46,720 nt of DNA from Patescibacteria group bacterium (GTDB lineage: Bacteria; Patescibacteriota; Saccharimonadia; Saccharimonadales; Saccharimonadaceae): the NCBI GenBank assembly GCA_030916565.1, contig JAUPWL010000003.1, forward strand, positions 1 to 46,720, in the 5' to 3' direction. The translations under genes were made by a program, and so were the position numbers. The notes under the pieces were generated by a model. It was not told the origin of the DNA. It did no database searches and saw only the letters and a program-made list of their open reading frames with translations. This document shows, piece by piece, positions 1 to 9,909 of this stretch (its first letter is position 1; every line of letters starts with the position of its first letter).

Positions 1-1
1 G

Positions 2-232
2 ATCCAGGCCGGTGCGAACAGCTCGGATACGATCACGCTGACCTCGCAGGGCATCGATTGGGATGCGCAGAGCGCCAACATCGACGTTTCGACCAGCGGT
101 TCGGCCTCGTCCACCATCGACACGATGGACACGCTGATCCGTCAGGTTTCGACCGCAGCTGCCGGTTTCGGCGCCGGTCAGAGCCAGCTTCAGTCGGCGG
201 TCAACAACCTGACCAACAATCCCGTTGTCGAG
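2..232 (+). other. Flagellin C-terminal fragment (partial), foreign/chimeric sequence at window start
   Basis: Frame 2 reads IQAGANSSDTITLTSQG...STIDTMDTLIRQVSTAAAGFGAGQSQLQSAVNNLTNN, matching the flagellin C-terminal pattern (..QxGANxxxTI..; ..AxxGAxQxxLxSxxNNL..). Visibly more GC-rich than what follows. Confidence 0.65.
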
Positions 233-2452
233 GATCAGCCAAATATTCTCGTTGTCGGTGATGACGACCAAGCGATCTATGGATTTCAAGGTGCCGATAT
301 TGGTAACATTCTGCAGTTCGAAGAAACCTACCCACAGACGACCAAAATCCCGCTACTTGAAAACTATCGCAGCGTTGCACCGATACTCGAAACCGCTAGC
401 CAAGTCATTGCCCAGAGCGACGAGCGCATCCCGGGCATAGACAAAAGCCTCCAGGCAAAGACGACTGCGCCTGCCGCCATGTCCGAAATTGTCGAATTCG
501 CCACGCCGCACGAAGAGCGAAAATGGATTGCCGATAGCATTCGCGCGCTCCTCGATGCGCATGAAAAACCCTCCGAAATCGCCGTCATTGCACGCAAGCA
601 TAAAGACCTGGAATCGTTGATTGGTTATCTAACTGATAATGACATCGCGATCAATTACGAACGCAAAGAGGATGTGCTTGATGACGAAATTATCAAGCTC
701 GTTGAACATATCGGCGCGGTCGTCCACGTAATTAGTATCGAACAGCACGACGACGCAAATGGCATGCTACCAGAATTACTCGGGCATCCAATGTGGGGCA
801 TCAACCCACGCACGCTATGGGAGATCAGCCTGTCCGCGTATAAAGACCGTAAACAATGGCTTGAAATCATGCCAGACCATGAATCAACCAGCCCACTATT
901 TGAGTGGTTACTCGTGACCGCGGGACAAGCACTCCACCTGCCCCTCGAACGTATGATGGACGTGATTATTGGTAACTCATCACTGATCGAATCATACACA
1001 TCACAACTCAAAGAATACTACTTTTCAAACAGTGAACGTGAGAACAATCTAGCAATGTATACCATCCACCTGGAAAACCTATCCAGTATTCGTAAAAAGC
1101 TTCGTGAGCACTATTCGACGCTGAAAAAGCCACTACTCGGTGACTATCTGAATTTCATGCAAGATAACCGTGCTGCAAAGATCAAAATATCAGCCAAACG
1201 TCATATCGGTGCAGAAGAATCAGCCGTCAAATTAATTAGCGGTCACGGATCAAAAGGCCTCGAATTTAATCACGTGTTTATTGTTAATGCTACTGATTCA
1301 CAGTGGGGAGAAAAGGCAAGCGGCAAAAGTGACACAATCAAATTCCCACCGCACCTCCGGCTCAAACAAAACAGCAATAGTTATAACGAACGACTGCGCC
1401 TGTTCTACGTTGCGATGACTCGTGCACGGCAAGGATTACATATTACGTATGCAAATGAAAACGACAACGGCAAAGAGATGTTGATGGCTGGATTTTTAGC
1501 CGAAAATAATCTGCCGCTGCGGACAATTGAGCACGATGAATCTATAGAAAACCGCGAGCAAGCCGCCGAAAAAGAATGGTACGAACCGATTCTCAGTATC
1601 CCTGATATAACGATTCAACAATACCTCGCACCAGAACTTGCGACCTACAAACTCAGCGCCACGCATTTTACTAATTTCCTCGACGTCAGTCGTGGAGGGC
1701 CACGCAAATTCCTGCTAAATAACATGCTGCATTTTCCGTCTGCACAAAGTTCGGCCGCCAGTTTTGGTAACGCCATTCACAACACGCTAGAAAGAATCCA
1801 TATGCACATGCGTACGCATAATACCCTTATGCCCGAAGAAGACATCATGGCAGAGTTTGAACGGCAGCTAGAGGCATACGCATTTAGTGATGACGAATGG
1901 CAGTATTTCCTCCAGAAGGGCCAAAATATTTTGCATATATTCCTGGCAGAACGAAGTGATATGTTCAACGCCAATCAAATAGCCGAACGGAATTTCAGCA
2001 ACCAAGACGTCACCCTAGATGATGCACGCTTGAAGGGAAAGCTGGACGTACTCGAAATCGATAAAGCGTCAAAAACCGCCAAAGTGATTGATTACAAAAC
2101 GGGTAAACCGCTCGAGTCATGGAGCAAGGGTAGTGAATACGATAAAATGAAGGCTCACCACTACCGCCAACAACTGCTATTCTACAAATTACTGATAGAA
2201 CATTCACGTGATTACCATAACTACACGATGACCGACGGCGAACTACAGTTCGTTGAACCAAACGACGCAGGGCATACCGTCAATCTACCGTTAGGCGATG
2301 TAGACACCGAAGAATTCGAGCGATTCAAACGCCTGGTTGGCATTGTCTGGCAACATATTAACGACCTGTCATTCCCTGACACGTCTCACTACGAACCAAC
2401 CGTTGAAGGCATTAAACAATTTGAGAATGACCTCTTGACGAAAAGTCAATAA
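233..2452 (+). CDS. UvrD/PcrA-like superfamily I helicase, 5'-truncated, with C-terminal RecB-like (PD-(D/E)XK) nuclease motif
   Basis: NILVVGDDDQAIYGFQGA (Walker B/motif III region), LLENYRS, LISGHGSKGLEFNHVFIV, RLRLFYVAMTRARQGL; C-terminal KGKLDVLEID...KVIDYKTGKP. N-terminal Walker A half is missing. Confidence 0.88.
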   Translation, partial: DQPNILVVGDDDQAIYGFQGADIGNILQFEETYPQTTKIPLLENYRSVAPILETASQVIAQSDERIPGIDKSLQAKTTAPAAMSEIVEFATPHEERKWIADSIRALLDAHEKPSEIAVIARKHKDLESLIGYLTDNDIAINYERKEDVLDDEIIKLVEHIGAVVHVISIEQHDDANGMLPELLGHPMWGINPRTLWEISLSAYKDRKQWLEIMPDHESTSPLFEWLLVTAGQALHLPLERMMDVIIGNSSLIESYTSQLKEYYFSNSERENNLAMYTIHLENLSSIRKKLREHYSTLKKPLLGDYLNFMQDNRAAKIKISAKRHIGAEESAVKLISGHGSKGLEFNHVFIVNATDSQWGEKASGKSDTIKFPPHLRLKQNSNSYNERLRLFYVAMTRARQGLHITYANENDNGKEMLMAGFLAENNLPLRTIEHDESIENREQAAEKEWYEPILSIPDITIQQYLAPELATYKLSATHFTNFLDVSRGGPRKFLLNNMLHFPSAQSSAASFGNAIHNTLERIHMHMRTHNTLMPEEDIMAEFERQLEAYAFSDDEWQYFLQKGQNILHIFLAERSDMFNANQIAERNFSNQDVTLDDARLKGKLDVLEIDKASKTAKVIDYKTGKPLESWSKGSEYDKMKAHHYRQQLLFYKLLIEHSRDYHNYTMTDGELQFVEPNDAGHTVNLPLGDVDTEEFERFKRLVGIVWQHINDLSFPDTSHYEPTVEGIKQFENDLLTKSQ

Positions 2453-2545
2453 ACGGTTAAAATAGGTAGTTGGAATACGACTGGGAACGCGTCAATGCAC
2501 CCACGTTTCGTACCTTACAAGTAGTATATTGGAACAGATAGCACG

Positions 2546-2662
2546 GACCTCGTCGCTTAGTGGCAAAGCACCACGCAACTGAATAGCATCTAGCGAGCTA
2601 GATACTGAGAGAATGCGTTCACATGGTCTCCGGGGACACAGGTTCGATTCCTGTCGAGGTCG
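2546..2662 (+). tRNA. tRNA-like gene with expanded/interrupted anticodon arm (isotype unresolved)
   Basis: 7-bp acceptor GACCTCG/CGAGGTC, D-arm GCTT-AGTGGCA-AAGC, T-arm ACAGG-TTCGATT-CCTGT, discriminator G. The region between D- and T-arms is far too long for one anticodon arm and contains ATCTAG-CGAG-CTAGAT. Total 117 nt. Confidence 0.5.
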
Positions 2663-2717
2663 CTTTTCGCCGTTCACACCGTTCGGCGAATCCTACGATT
2701 CATCGAAGGCTACACGA

Positions 2718-2879
2718 ATGGCACGGAAATGCGAAGCGTGCCACGGAAGTGGCACGTGCAAATGTAACGGCACTGGTTGCCCGAAATGTTCAAAATCCAA
2801 AGATTGGTTGAGCGGTAAATACGCCGGGAAATACCTTGGGCAATGCCCAGTGTGTCGCGGCAAAGGCTACATCAACTAG
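2718..2879 (+). CDS. Small zinc-finger protein (DnaJ-type CxxCxGxG motifs)
   Basis: MARKCEACHGSGTCKCNGTGCPKCSKSKDWLSGKYAGKYLGQCPVCRGKGYIN; the longer ORF from 2613 reads through the tRNA-like gene (RGHRFDSC signature). Confidence 0.6.
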   Translation: MARKCEACHGSGTCKCNGTGCPKCSKSKDWLSGKYAGKYLGQCPVCRGKGYIN

Positions 2880-2880
2880 A

Positions 2881-3095
2881 CTTGTGACAGAGGCGCATCG
2901 CGCGTGAAACGTATTGTTTTGCCACGATACGCAGCCCGCAGGTGACAAGGGTGGTTTTTACTCCTTTGCGGCCGCCTTGTGGCGCCTATGATGCCGCGCG
3001 CTGTCACGAGAATGACGGTACACGATCACTGTACTGTCGGCAGAACGGATGGCGGCCTTTCAAGGGGTTGGGGCCGCCATCCGTTTCTGTCATCG
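2881..3095. ncRNA. Candidate structured RNA region (strand uncertain)
   Basis: Long-range stem CTTGTGACAG (2881-2890) / CTGTCACGAG (~3001-3010); GACGGTAC/GTACTGTC; 14-bp perfect stem AACGGATGGCGGCC/GGCCGCCATCCGTT (3044-3057/3072-3085). No convincing ORF. Confidence 0.35.
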
Positions 3096-3157
3096 ATAAG
3101 CTTGCGGCGCATACCATAATGCAGCAAGTGGTAATGAGCAATATACTACTAACACAA

Positions 3158-3182
3158 CGCCCGTCGCATACAGCGGCGGGCG
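3158..3182. terminator. GC-rich hairpin, possible terminator
   Basis: CGCCCG-t-CGC-ataca-GCG-g-CGGGCG followed by atttcattt. Confidence 0.4.
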
Positions 3183-3211
3183 ATTTCATTTATACTAGAC
3201 AATTGATTACT

Positions 3212-4168
3212 ATGACATCATTTTGGAACGAACTACCACGACCGTTTTTTATACTGGCTCCTATGGAGGCAGTCACTGACGTGGTGTTTCGTCATGTCGT
3301 TGCAGCCGCCGCGCCACCTGACATCTATTTTACGGAATTTACCAACGCGACCGGTTGGGCACACGCTGGGGACAAAGCTATCGGTGGACGTCTGATCAAA
3401 ACAGATGACGAACACCCGATTGTCGCACAGCTATGGGGCGCTGATCCAGCATCAATGGAAAAGCTCGCCATGCACTGCGCCAAACTAGGATACGACGGCA
3501 TCGATATTAATATGGGATGCCCCGACCAATCTGCTGTCAAAAGCGGTGGCGGGTCAGGCATGATCAAAAATCCAGAGAATGCTGCGGCGATTATTGCTGC
3601 AGCGAAAAAAAGCGGCCTACCGGTGAGTGTGAAGACACGTTTAGGCTATAGTCGTCTGGATGAATGGCCAGAATGGTTAGGACATCTGCTGCGACAAGAC
3701 ATCGCAAACTTGACGATTCATCTCCGTACCAAAAAAGAAATGAGTAAAGTACCTGCACATTTTGAACTGATTGACGCTATCAAACAACTACGTGATGATA
3801 TCGCTCCGCAGACTCTATTGACCATCAATGGCGACATCAAAGACCGTCAGCAAGGCATAGAACTAGTTGAAAAACATGGCATTGACGGCGTCATGATCGG
3901 TCGTGGTGTATTCCACAATCTGTTTGCATTTGCAACATCTAGCGACTCAAGTAACAAAGACATAGAACTTGGCCTGCTCAACCTACAGCTCAATCTTCAT
4001 GACAAATATAACGTGCAGATGCCACGAAAATTCGACCCTTTGAAACGATTTTTCAAAATCTATATCCGAGATTTTCCAAATGCCGCAGAACTGCGCGATA
4101 CTTTGATGCATACAAAAAATACCGATGAAGTGCGCGATGTGTTAGCAAACTTTACAGTAGATAAGTAA
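3212..4168 (+). CDS. dus: tRNA-dihydrouridine synthase
   Basis: FILAPMEAVTDVVFRHVV, INMGCPDQSAVKSGGGSGMI, VSVKTRLGY, LTINGDI, DGVMIGRG typical of the Dus family; start MTSFWNELPRP chosen over the upstream frame-open start. Confidence 0.88.
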   Translation: MTSFWNELPRPFFILAPMEAVTDVVFRHVVAAAAPPDIYFTEFTNATGWAHAGDKAIGGRLIKTDDEHPIVAQLWGADPASMEKLAMHCAKLGYDGIDINMGCPDQSAVKSGGGSGMIKNPENAAAIIAAAKKSGLPVSVKTRLGYSRLDEWPEWLGHLLRQDIANLTIHLRTKKEMSKVPAHFELIDAIKQLRDDIAPQTLLTINGDIKDRQQGIELVEKHGIDGVMIGRGVFHNLFAFATSSDSSNKDIELGLLNLQLNLHDKYNVQMPRKFDPLKRFFKIYIRDFPNAAELRDTLMHTKNTDEVRDVLANFTVDK

Positions 4169-4533
4169 CTGATACTGTCACGAAGTTACATCTCTGCGAC
4201 AATATCGTCTTAGTAACACTATAGACACTCTCGCCGTTTACGCACGTCCTCGTTGACGTAGCAATGTAGCAAAGAGCTCTATAATCTCCCATGCCGATGA
4301 GTAGCTAACCGTTTCTTGAGATGCGCGAGCTTGTCATTACCGACAATAATAGTCAACTACATGTTAATACTTCCAGATACGGTATGCACTATGCGATAGG
4401 TCCGTGATACCATTTTATAGCCCACCGTCACCTTTACCACTACTTACTGTCTGGTTCTAGCTATGATAACATCTCACAAGTACACCGAACGCAGGACCAA
4501 AGAGGTACAATAGACGTCAGATATTATTGACAG

Positions 4534-5718
4534 CTATAGGCCAATGCCACTCAACAAATTTTGCACACCTCCAGCCATACCAGTAACAAGACTGAGTTGA
4601 GAAAGTATCGCATCAAACGCCGTCATCAGACCACCGATATCACCAGAACCGTTTAGTACGCCAGAAACTTCTGAAATTATTGATGTGAGAAGTGCCATTA
4701 TCGAGGAAATAGTCGAAACGATCGTCTGGATGAACGGCTGCACCATACTTGTAAGCTTCTGTGCCGCCACTGTAATGTCCTGTGAGCTTATACTGGCCTT
4801 AACTTCTTTACAATTCGAGTCAGTACTCGTACCCGTGCTTGAAGATTGGCTTGGGCTTGGGCTAACAGATGGGGCGACATCTCTAGCATAGCGCCCTGCA
4901 CCAGATCGTGAGGTCGAAGATACGCCAGGAGCGGAACTTGGAGTCGAAGTAGATTTTGGACTTGGGCTTGCGCCAATATTTGCATTAAATCCAGACGAAG
5001 TCACGTCAAGCGATGCGCTAAAGGACCAGCTATGGCCAAATACACACTGACCAACCTGAGTAATGCGAGTAATTATATCATTATACGCAGTTTGAATCTT
5101 ACTCAGGACGTCAGTCGCACCAGCAACCGCTTTCGCAATAGCCCCTTGTACCGCTATTACGACGTTTTTCTGGAACCAATCTACAACTTTTTGCACCACC
5201 TTCTGTAAGTTTTCAAGCGTTAATGCACTTTGTACCTTTTCATAAAGTGTTTGTAGCCCCGTAACACCATCCTGGATATACTGCTTTACCTTATTTATAA
5301 CTTCGCACGGAAGCAAAATTGAGCCTTTCAGATACCCCTCACTAAATGTAAGGGAAGCTCCTGCAATAACATCAGGGCTAGCGCTTGGACTCGGGCTTGG
5401 ACTACTAGAGGTAGAAGGCGCACAGGCAATAGAACCTCCCACACCGCTTGCACCACTAGTAATACTTGCGCTTAGGCCATCGCTGCCTACATGAGCATCA
5501 ACTTTTAATCTACTAAGGGTATCTGTTAAACTTTTTGTCATGCGTTTTATCTCGCTGGTTGCCTGCTGCCTCAAATTTTCCATGGCAGTATTCTTTACAG
5601 CCTGCGCTTCAGAATATGATGCCATCGGCCCATATGCTGCAATGAGTAGACTTAAGATACAAAACGCGAACCCTACGAAAAATTTTTGCGATGGCCTGAA
5701 AACAGGTACTGTATACAT
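4534..5718 (-). CDS. Secreted/surface protein with N-terminal membrane segment and Ser/Pro-rich linkers
   Basis: Hydrophobic N-terminus FVGFAFCILSLLIAAYG, low-complexity SPSPSPSASPD and SVSPSPSQSSS tracts. Confidence 0.65.
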   Translation of the reverse strand: MYTVPVFRPSQKFFVGFAFCILSLLIAAYGPMASYSEAQAVKNTAMENLRQQATSEIKRMTKSLTDTLSRLKVDAHVGSDGLSASITSGASGVGGSIACAPSTSSSPSPSPSASPDVIAGASLTFSEGYLKGSILLPCEVINKVKQYIQDGVTGLQTLYEKVQSALTLENLQKVVQKVVDWFQKNVVIAVQGAIAKAVAGATDVLSKIQTAYNDIITRITQVGQCVFGHSWSFSASLDVTSSGFNANIGASPSPKSTSTPSSAPGVSSTSRSGAGRYARDVAPSVSPSPSQSSSTGTSTDSNCKEVKASISSQDITVAAQKLTSMVQPFIQTIVSTISSIMALLTSIISEVSGVLNGSGDIGGLMTAFDAILSQLSLVTGMAGGVQNLLSGIGL

Positions 5719-6027
5719 CTAATTACTCACCTTTAACTGACTTTTGTCATTAAGTGCTGCCTGAACCACATCCTGATCTGATTTTGCCTGCTTTATGCTT
5801 GCATCAAGATTTTCGATGTTCTTTTGAACATCTTCTTTGGTGACAATATGTTCAGTAGTTGCAGTATTACTAGTAGATGTTTTATCACTCTCTCGTTTCG
5901 TGGAGCCAAACAAGACAAATGCAAGGAGGCTAATCACGAGAATCAGCCCAATAGCAGCACCAATACCAATCAAAAAGTTACGATGAGACGGTTGAGTTAG
6001 TTGATCTGTATTATCTGTATTATTCAT
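5719..6027 (-). CDS. Small single-pass membrane protein
   Basis: MNNTDNTDQLTQPSHRNFLIGIGAAIGLILVISLLAFVLFGS; stop immediately abuts the start of the 4534-5718 ORF. Confidence 0.6.
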   Translation of the reverse strand: MNNTDNTDQLTQPSHRNFLIGIGAAIGLILVISLLAFVLFGSTKRESDKTSTSNTATTEHIVTKEDVQKNIENLDASIKQAKSDQDVVQAALNDKSQLKVSN

Positions 6028-6100
6028 ATTTTTATGTTTAAGAAACTCGTATGGCGTAATTTTAACATGAGTATATTCAGCATGCAAGATAGCAGTAATG

Positions 6101-7192
6101 CTAGGCAATAATGTCAACTGGCAGTGAACCGTCAGTCAGTGTTGCGTACGTCGCGACCTGGAACGCAACGCCTGCGTGCAGCGCAGTCGCGTAACGATCC
6201 TGAATCTCTTGGTCGGTTCGTTCGCGACCTGATTCTCGCTCTGGCATTACCGCAACAGCGTAAGCCAACTGCTGGACACGCCAAAAATCAAGGACGAATA
6301 CTTGCGGCAGGTCCTTTGCATCAACAGTTGGATAGCGTTCTGCAAGGAGATTACGTAGTTTTGTCTGAGAGCATGTTTGACCTTGTCCGTACACAACGAC
6401 CAATTCAATTTCATTATGGTCGTCTTTGAGGTTTTTAATGACAGCGACTTTTTCTTCACGACCGCTATTGTCCTGTGTATTCAGGATACTTGTACGAATC
6501 GCGTCGAGGCGTGACACGCCATTACTATTCGCAAAGTACTGATCATCGCCCTGAGTATCAGTCCACGCGTTGAGAGCCTTGTTCATAGACCCTTGGCCAT
6601 ACAAGTCTGTCGAATGCTTGAACAGGGCACTCGTCACACCCGCAACGATTTCACGGTTGTTCGCGCCACATGCAATGATTTCTCGAACCTTATCGTTCGC
6701 GCCACAATCGGTCTTGCCCAGATCTTCTGATCCATGGCCACCTGTATGCGCACCACAATGAATGCCTTGTTTAGCAAATTCTTCAGCGATATACACGATG
6801 TCACCTTCGGGTGATGCACTTTTTTCGTTTAGGGCAACAAACATAGCCAGGGGGGTTGTATAGCCACCGCCTGCGACCTTTGCGCGTTCGTTGTCTTTGT
6901 TGTGTTCGACATTAACAACCTCGAAACCGTCACCGTTCGGCACAGCAATTTCGCTGGTACAGCGACCATCTAGGCAACCGTCATCGTCATGGGTGCACGT
7001 CACGTAACACTCGCCATTAGCAATAATTTCGTGCATTGATTCGGCGATTTCTTTTCGTTGGTTCTCAGGCGTTGCCTGATCGAGATATTTTGCCATGCTG
7101 ATAGGCGAGTCTGGATTGCCGACGCCAGGGGCAGGAATAACCTCTGTCAATTGGCTTGTCAGTGTTTTGTCATTTTCAATAATCGTGGACAT
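6101..7192 (-). CDS. Cadmium-carbonic-anhydrase (CDCA)-like protein
   Basis: Motifs CLDGR, VAGGGYTTPLAMF, CGAHTGGHGSEDLGKTDCG resemble the CDCA pattern CVDGR ... GG ... HGDHSSDMLGCG (Cys/His/Cys metal ligands). Confidence 0.5.
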   Translation of the reverse strand: MSTIIENDKTLTSQLTEVIPAPGVGNPDSPISMAKYLDQATPENQRKEIAESMHEIIANGECYVTCTHDDDGCLDGRCTSEIAVPNGDGFEVVNVEHNKDNERAKVAGGGYTTPLAMFVALNEKSASPEGDIVYIAEEFAKQGIHCGAHTGGHGSEDLGKTDCGANDKVREIIACGANNREIVAGVTSALFKHSTDLYGQGSMNKALNAWTDTQGDDQYFANSNGVSRLDAIRTSILNTQDNSGREEKVAVIKNLKDDHNEIELVVVYGQGQTCSQTKLRNLLAERYPTVDAKDLPQVFVLDFWRVQQLAYAVAVMPERESGRERTDQEIQDRYATALHAGVAFQVATYATLTDGSLPVDIIA

Positions 7193-7332
7193 GTATTCTC
7201 TCACTGTTTTTCCTTGTTTTTTATAAAACCTAATAGTGAATTGTACGCTTATTCAGATATAATGCAAGAACTAGAAAAGGGAATACCGCGCATAAAATCG
7301 CAGTATTCCCTTAATTATATGTAGTGCACGTA

Positions 7333-7755
7333 TTAGCGGCGGTGGCGGCGACGCAGGTCGGCAACCTTCAGGCGAACCGCATGGCGATCAACGAGTTGGC
7401 TAGCTTTTTCTAATTCAACTTGGTCTTTGGCACTGTCGCGGAGTTTAATGGCGCGTTCTAGGGCTGCTTTGGATTCTGATTCAACGATGTCATCACCGCT
7501 GTCAGCTTCATCCACAAGGACACGAAGGCTCTTTGTGTCGACTTCGATCACACCACCGCTGATGGCATAGTAGTCGAGTTTGCTATCAGGATCGCCTTTT
7601 GCATGGCGAACAGCAATCGCACCAGGCACAGCGATACTTACCAGAGGTTCGTGACCAGGAAACACAGCGATTTCACCGGCTGCAGTCGGCAAAACGACCT
7701 CGTATACATCGTCGTTAAGCTTGGTGCCAGTCAAGGTAACTAATTGAAAATTCAT
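7333..7755 (-). CDS. atpC: F0F1 ATP synthase epsilon subunit
   Basis: MNFQLVTLTG...EVVLPTAAGEIAVFPGHEPLVS...YYAISGGVIEV. Confidence 0.88.
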   Translation of the reverse strand: MNFQLVTLTGTKLNDDVYEVVLPTAAGEIAVFPGHEPLVSIAVPGAIAVRHAKGDPDSKLDYYAISGGVIEVDTKSLRVLVDEADSGDDIVESESKAALERAIKLRDSAKDQVELEKASQLVDRHAVRLKVADLRRRHRR

Positions 7756-7895
7756 TAGTGTTCATTATAACAAATTAAATCCATCTTGACACCTGTAATG
7801 GTAGGAATATAATAGCCTCACAGCCCGCACGCCTTACCGATTCTATAAGCGACGGACCGTAATTATGAATCGGACATATTAAAGGAGAGAATACG

Positions 7896-8147
7896 ATGTT
7901 CCACCGTGGACGTCATCATTTTTTCGAGCGTCAAGATAACGCAAACAATGGTTCTACTGAACCAGAAGAAACACTAGTCGTGGCAAGCAGTAGCCGGGAA
8001 TGGCTCGAAAGCCATCCTCTGACCGATGAAGAGCAGCGTGAATTCGAACGTCAGCTGCAAAAAGAAGCCACCAACTCGACAGCGAAAAACCTCGGCAAGA
8101 AAGCCGTTCGCCGCAATATGTGGGATCTACCCGAGGGATACCAATAG
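7896..8147 (+). CDS. Hypothetical small protein, opposite strand within the atp cluster
   Basis: RBS-like aaaggagag upstream of ATG; 83 aa; terminator hairpin just downstream. Confidence 0.6.
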   Translation: MFHRGRHHFFERQDNANNGSTEPEETLVVASSSREWLESHPLTDEEQREFERQLQKEATNSTAKNLGKKAVRRNMWDLPEGYQ

Positions 8148-8167
8148 GGGCGGTTCTCTTAATATCA

Positions 8168-8196
8168 GAAAAGACCGGCATGTGCCGGTCTTTTCT
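8168..8196. terminator. Bidirectional-looking rho-independent terminator
   Basis: GAAAAGACCGGCA-TG-TGCCGGTCTTTTC between the convergent 83-aa ORF and atpD. Confidence 0.75.
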
Positions 8197-8214
8197 TTGT
8201 GACTAGCCTGTAGA

Positions 8215-9642
<1,428 letters not shown>

Positions 9643-9669
9643 TCAGTAGTTTATTGGGTGCTTGTCGTA

Positions 9670-9909
9670 TCATTTTGGACCTCCGCCGATGTTGAAATGT
9701 GATTGCATTTCGTCAGGGAGATGCGGCTGTTCGAATGGACTGAACCGACGCAACAGTTGTGGTCGTTGGAATAATGCCATGCGCGCCATCCGTTCTTCGA
9801 TCATTGTTCGCAAAATCGGTGACATCTGCATTTCCATCTCTGGATGTGCCAATGGCTGTTCGGTCACCGGTACAACGTAGCCGCGATCATTCATCTCGAA
9901 GCCTCTCAT
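9670..9909 (-). CDS. Small hypothetical protein between atpG and atpD
   Basis: 79-aa ORF MRGFEMNDRGYVVPVTEQPLAHPEMEMQMSPILRTMIEERMARM...; overlaps the end of atpG. Confidence 0.5.
   Translation of the reverse strand: MRGFEMNDRGYVVPVTEQPLAHPEMEMQMSPILRTMIEERMARMALFQRPQLLRRFSPFEQPHLPDEMQSHFNIGGGPK

Noticed and set aside
2492-2700. ORFs 2492-2677(-), 2613-2717(+) and 2623-2811(+) reading through the tRNA-like gene
   Set aside because: Sequences such as RQESNLCP and RGHRFDSCRG are typical translations of tRNA T-arms; not real proteins.
2942-3211. N-terminal extension of the dus ORF
   Set aside because: Reads through the hairpin-rich noncoding region; Dus homology begins at MTSFWNELPRP.
4850-5420. 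Ser/Pro (cttgggcttgggct-like) repeats as a tandem-repeat array or CRISPR
   Set aside because: Short degenerate repeats coding for SP linkers in one protein; no spacer/repeat architecture.
7896-8147. 83-aa protein ending ...LPEGYQ as a Pup-like tag
   Set aside because: Only a terminal Gln in common; no Gly-Gly, no Pup-like helix pattern. Not enough to claim.
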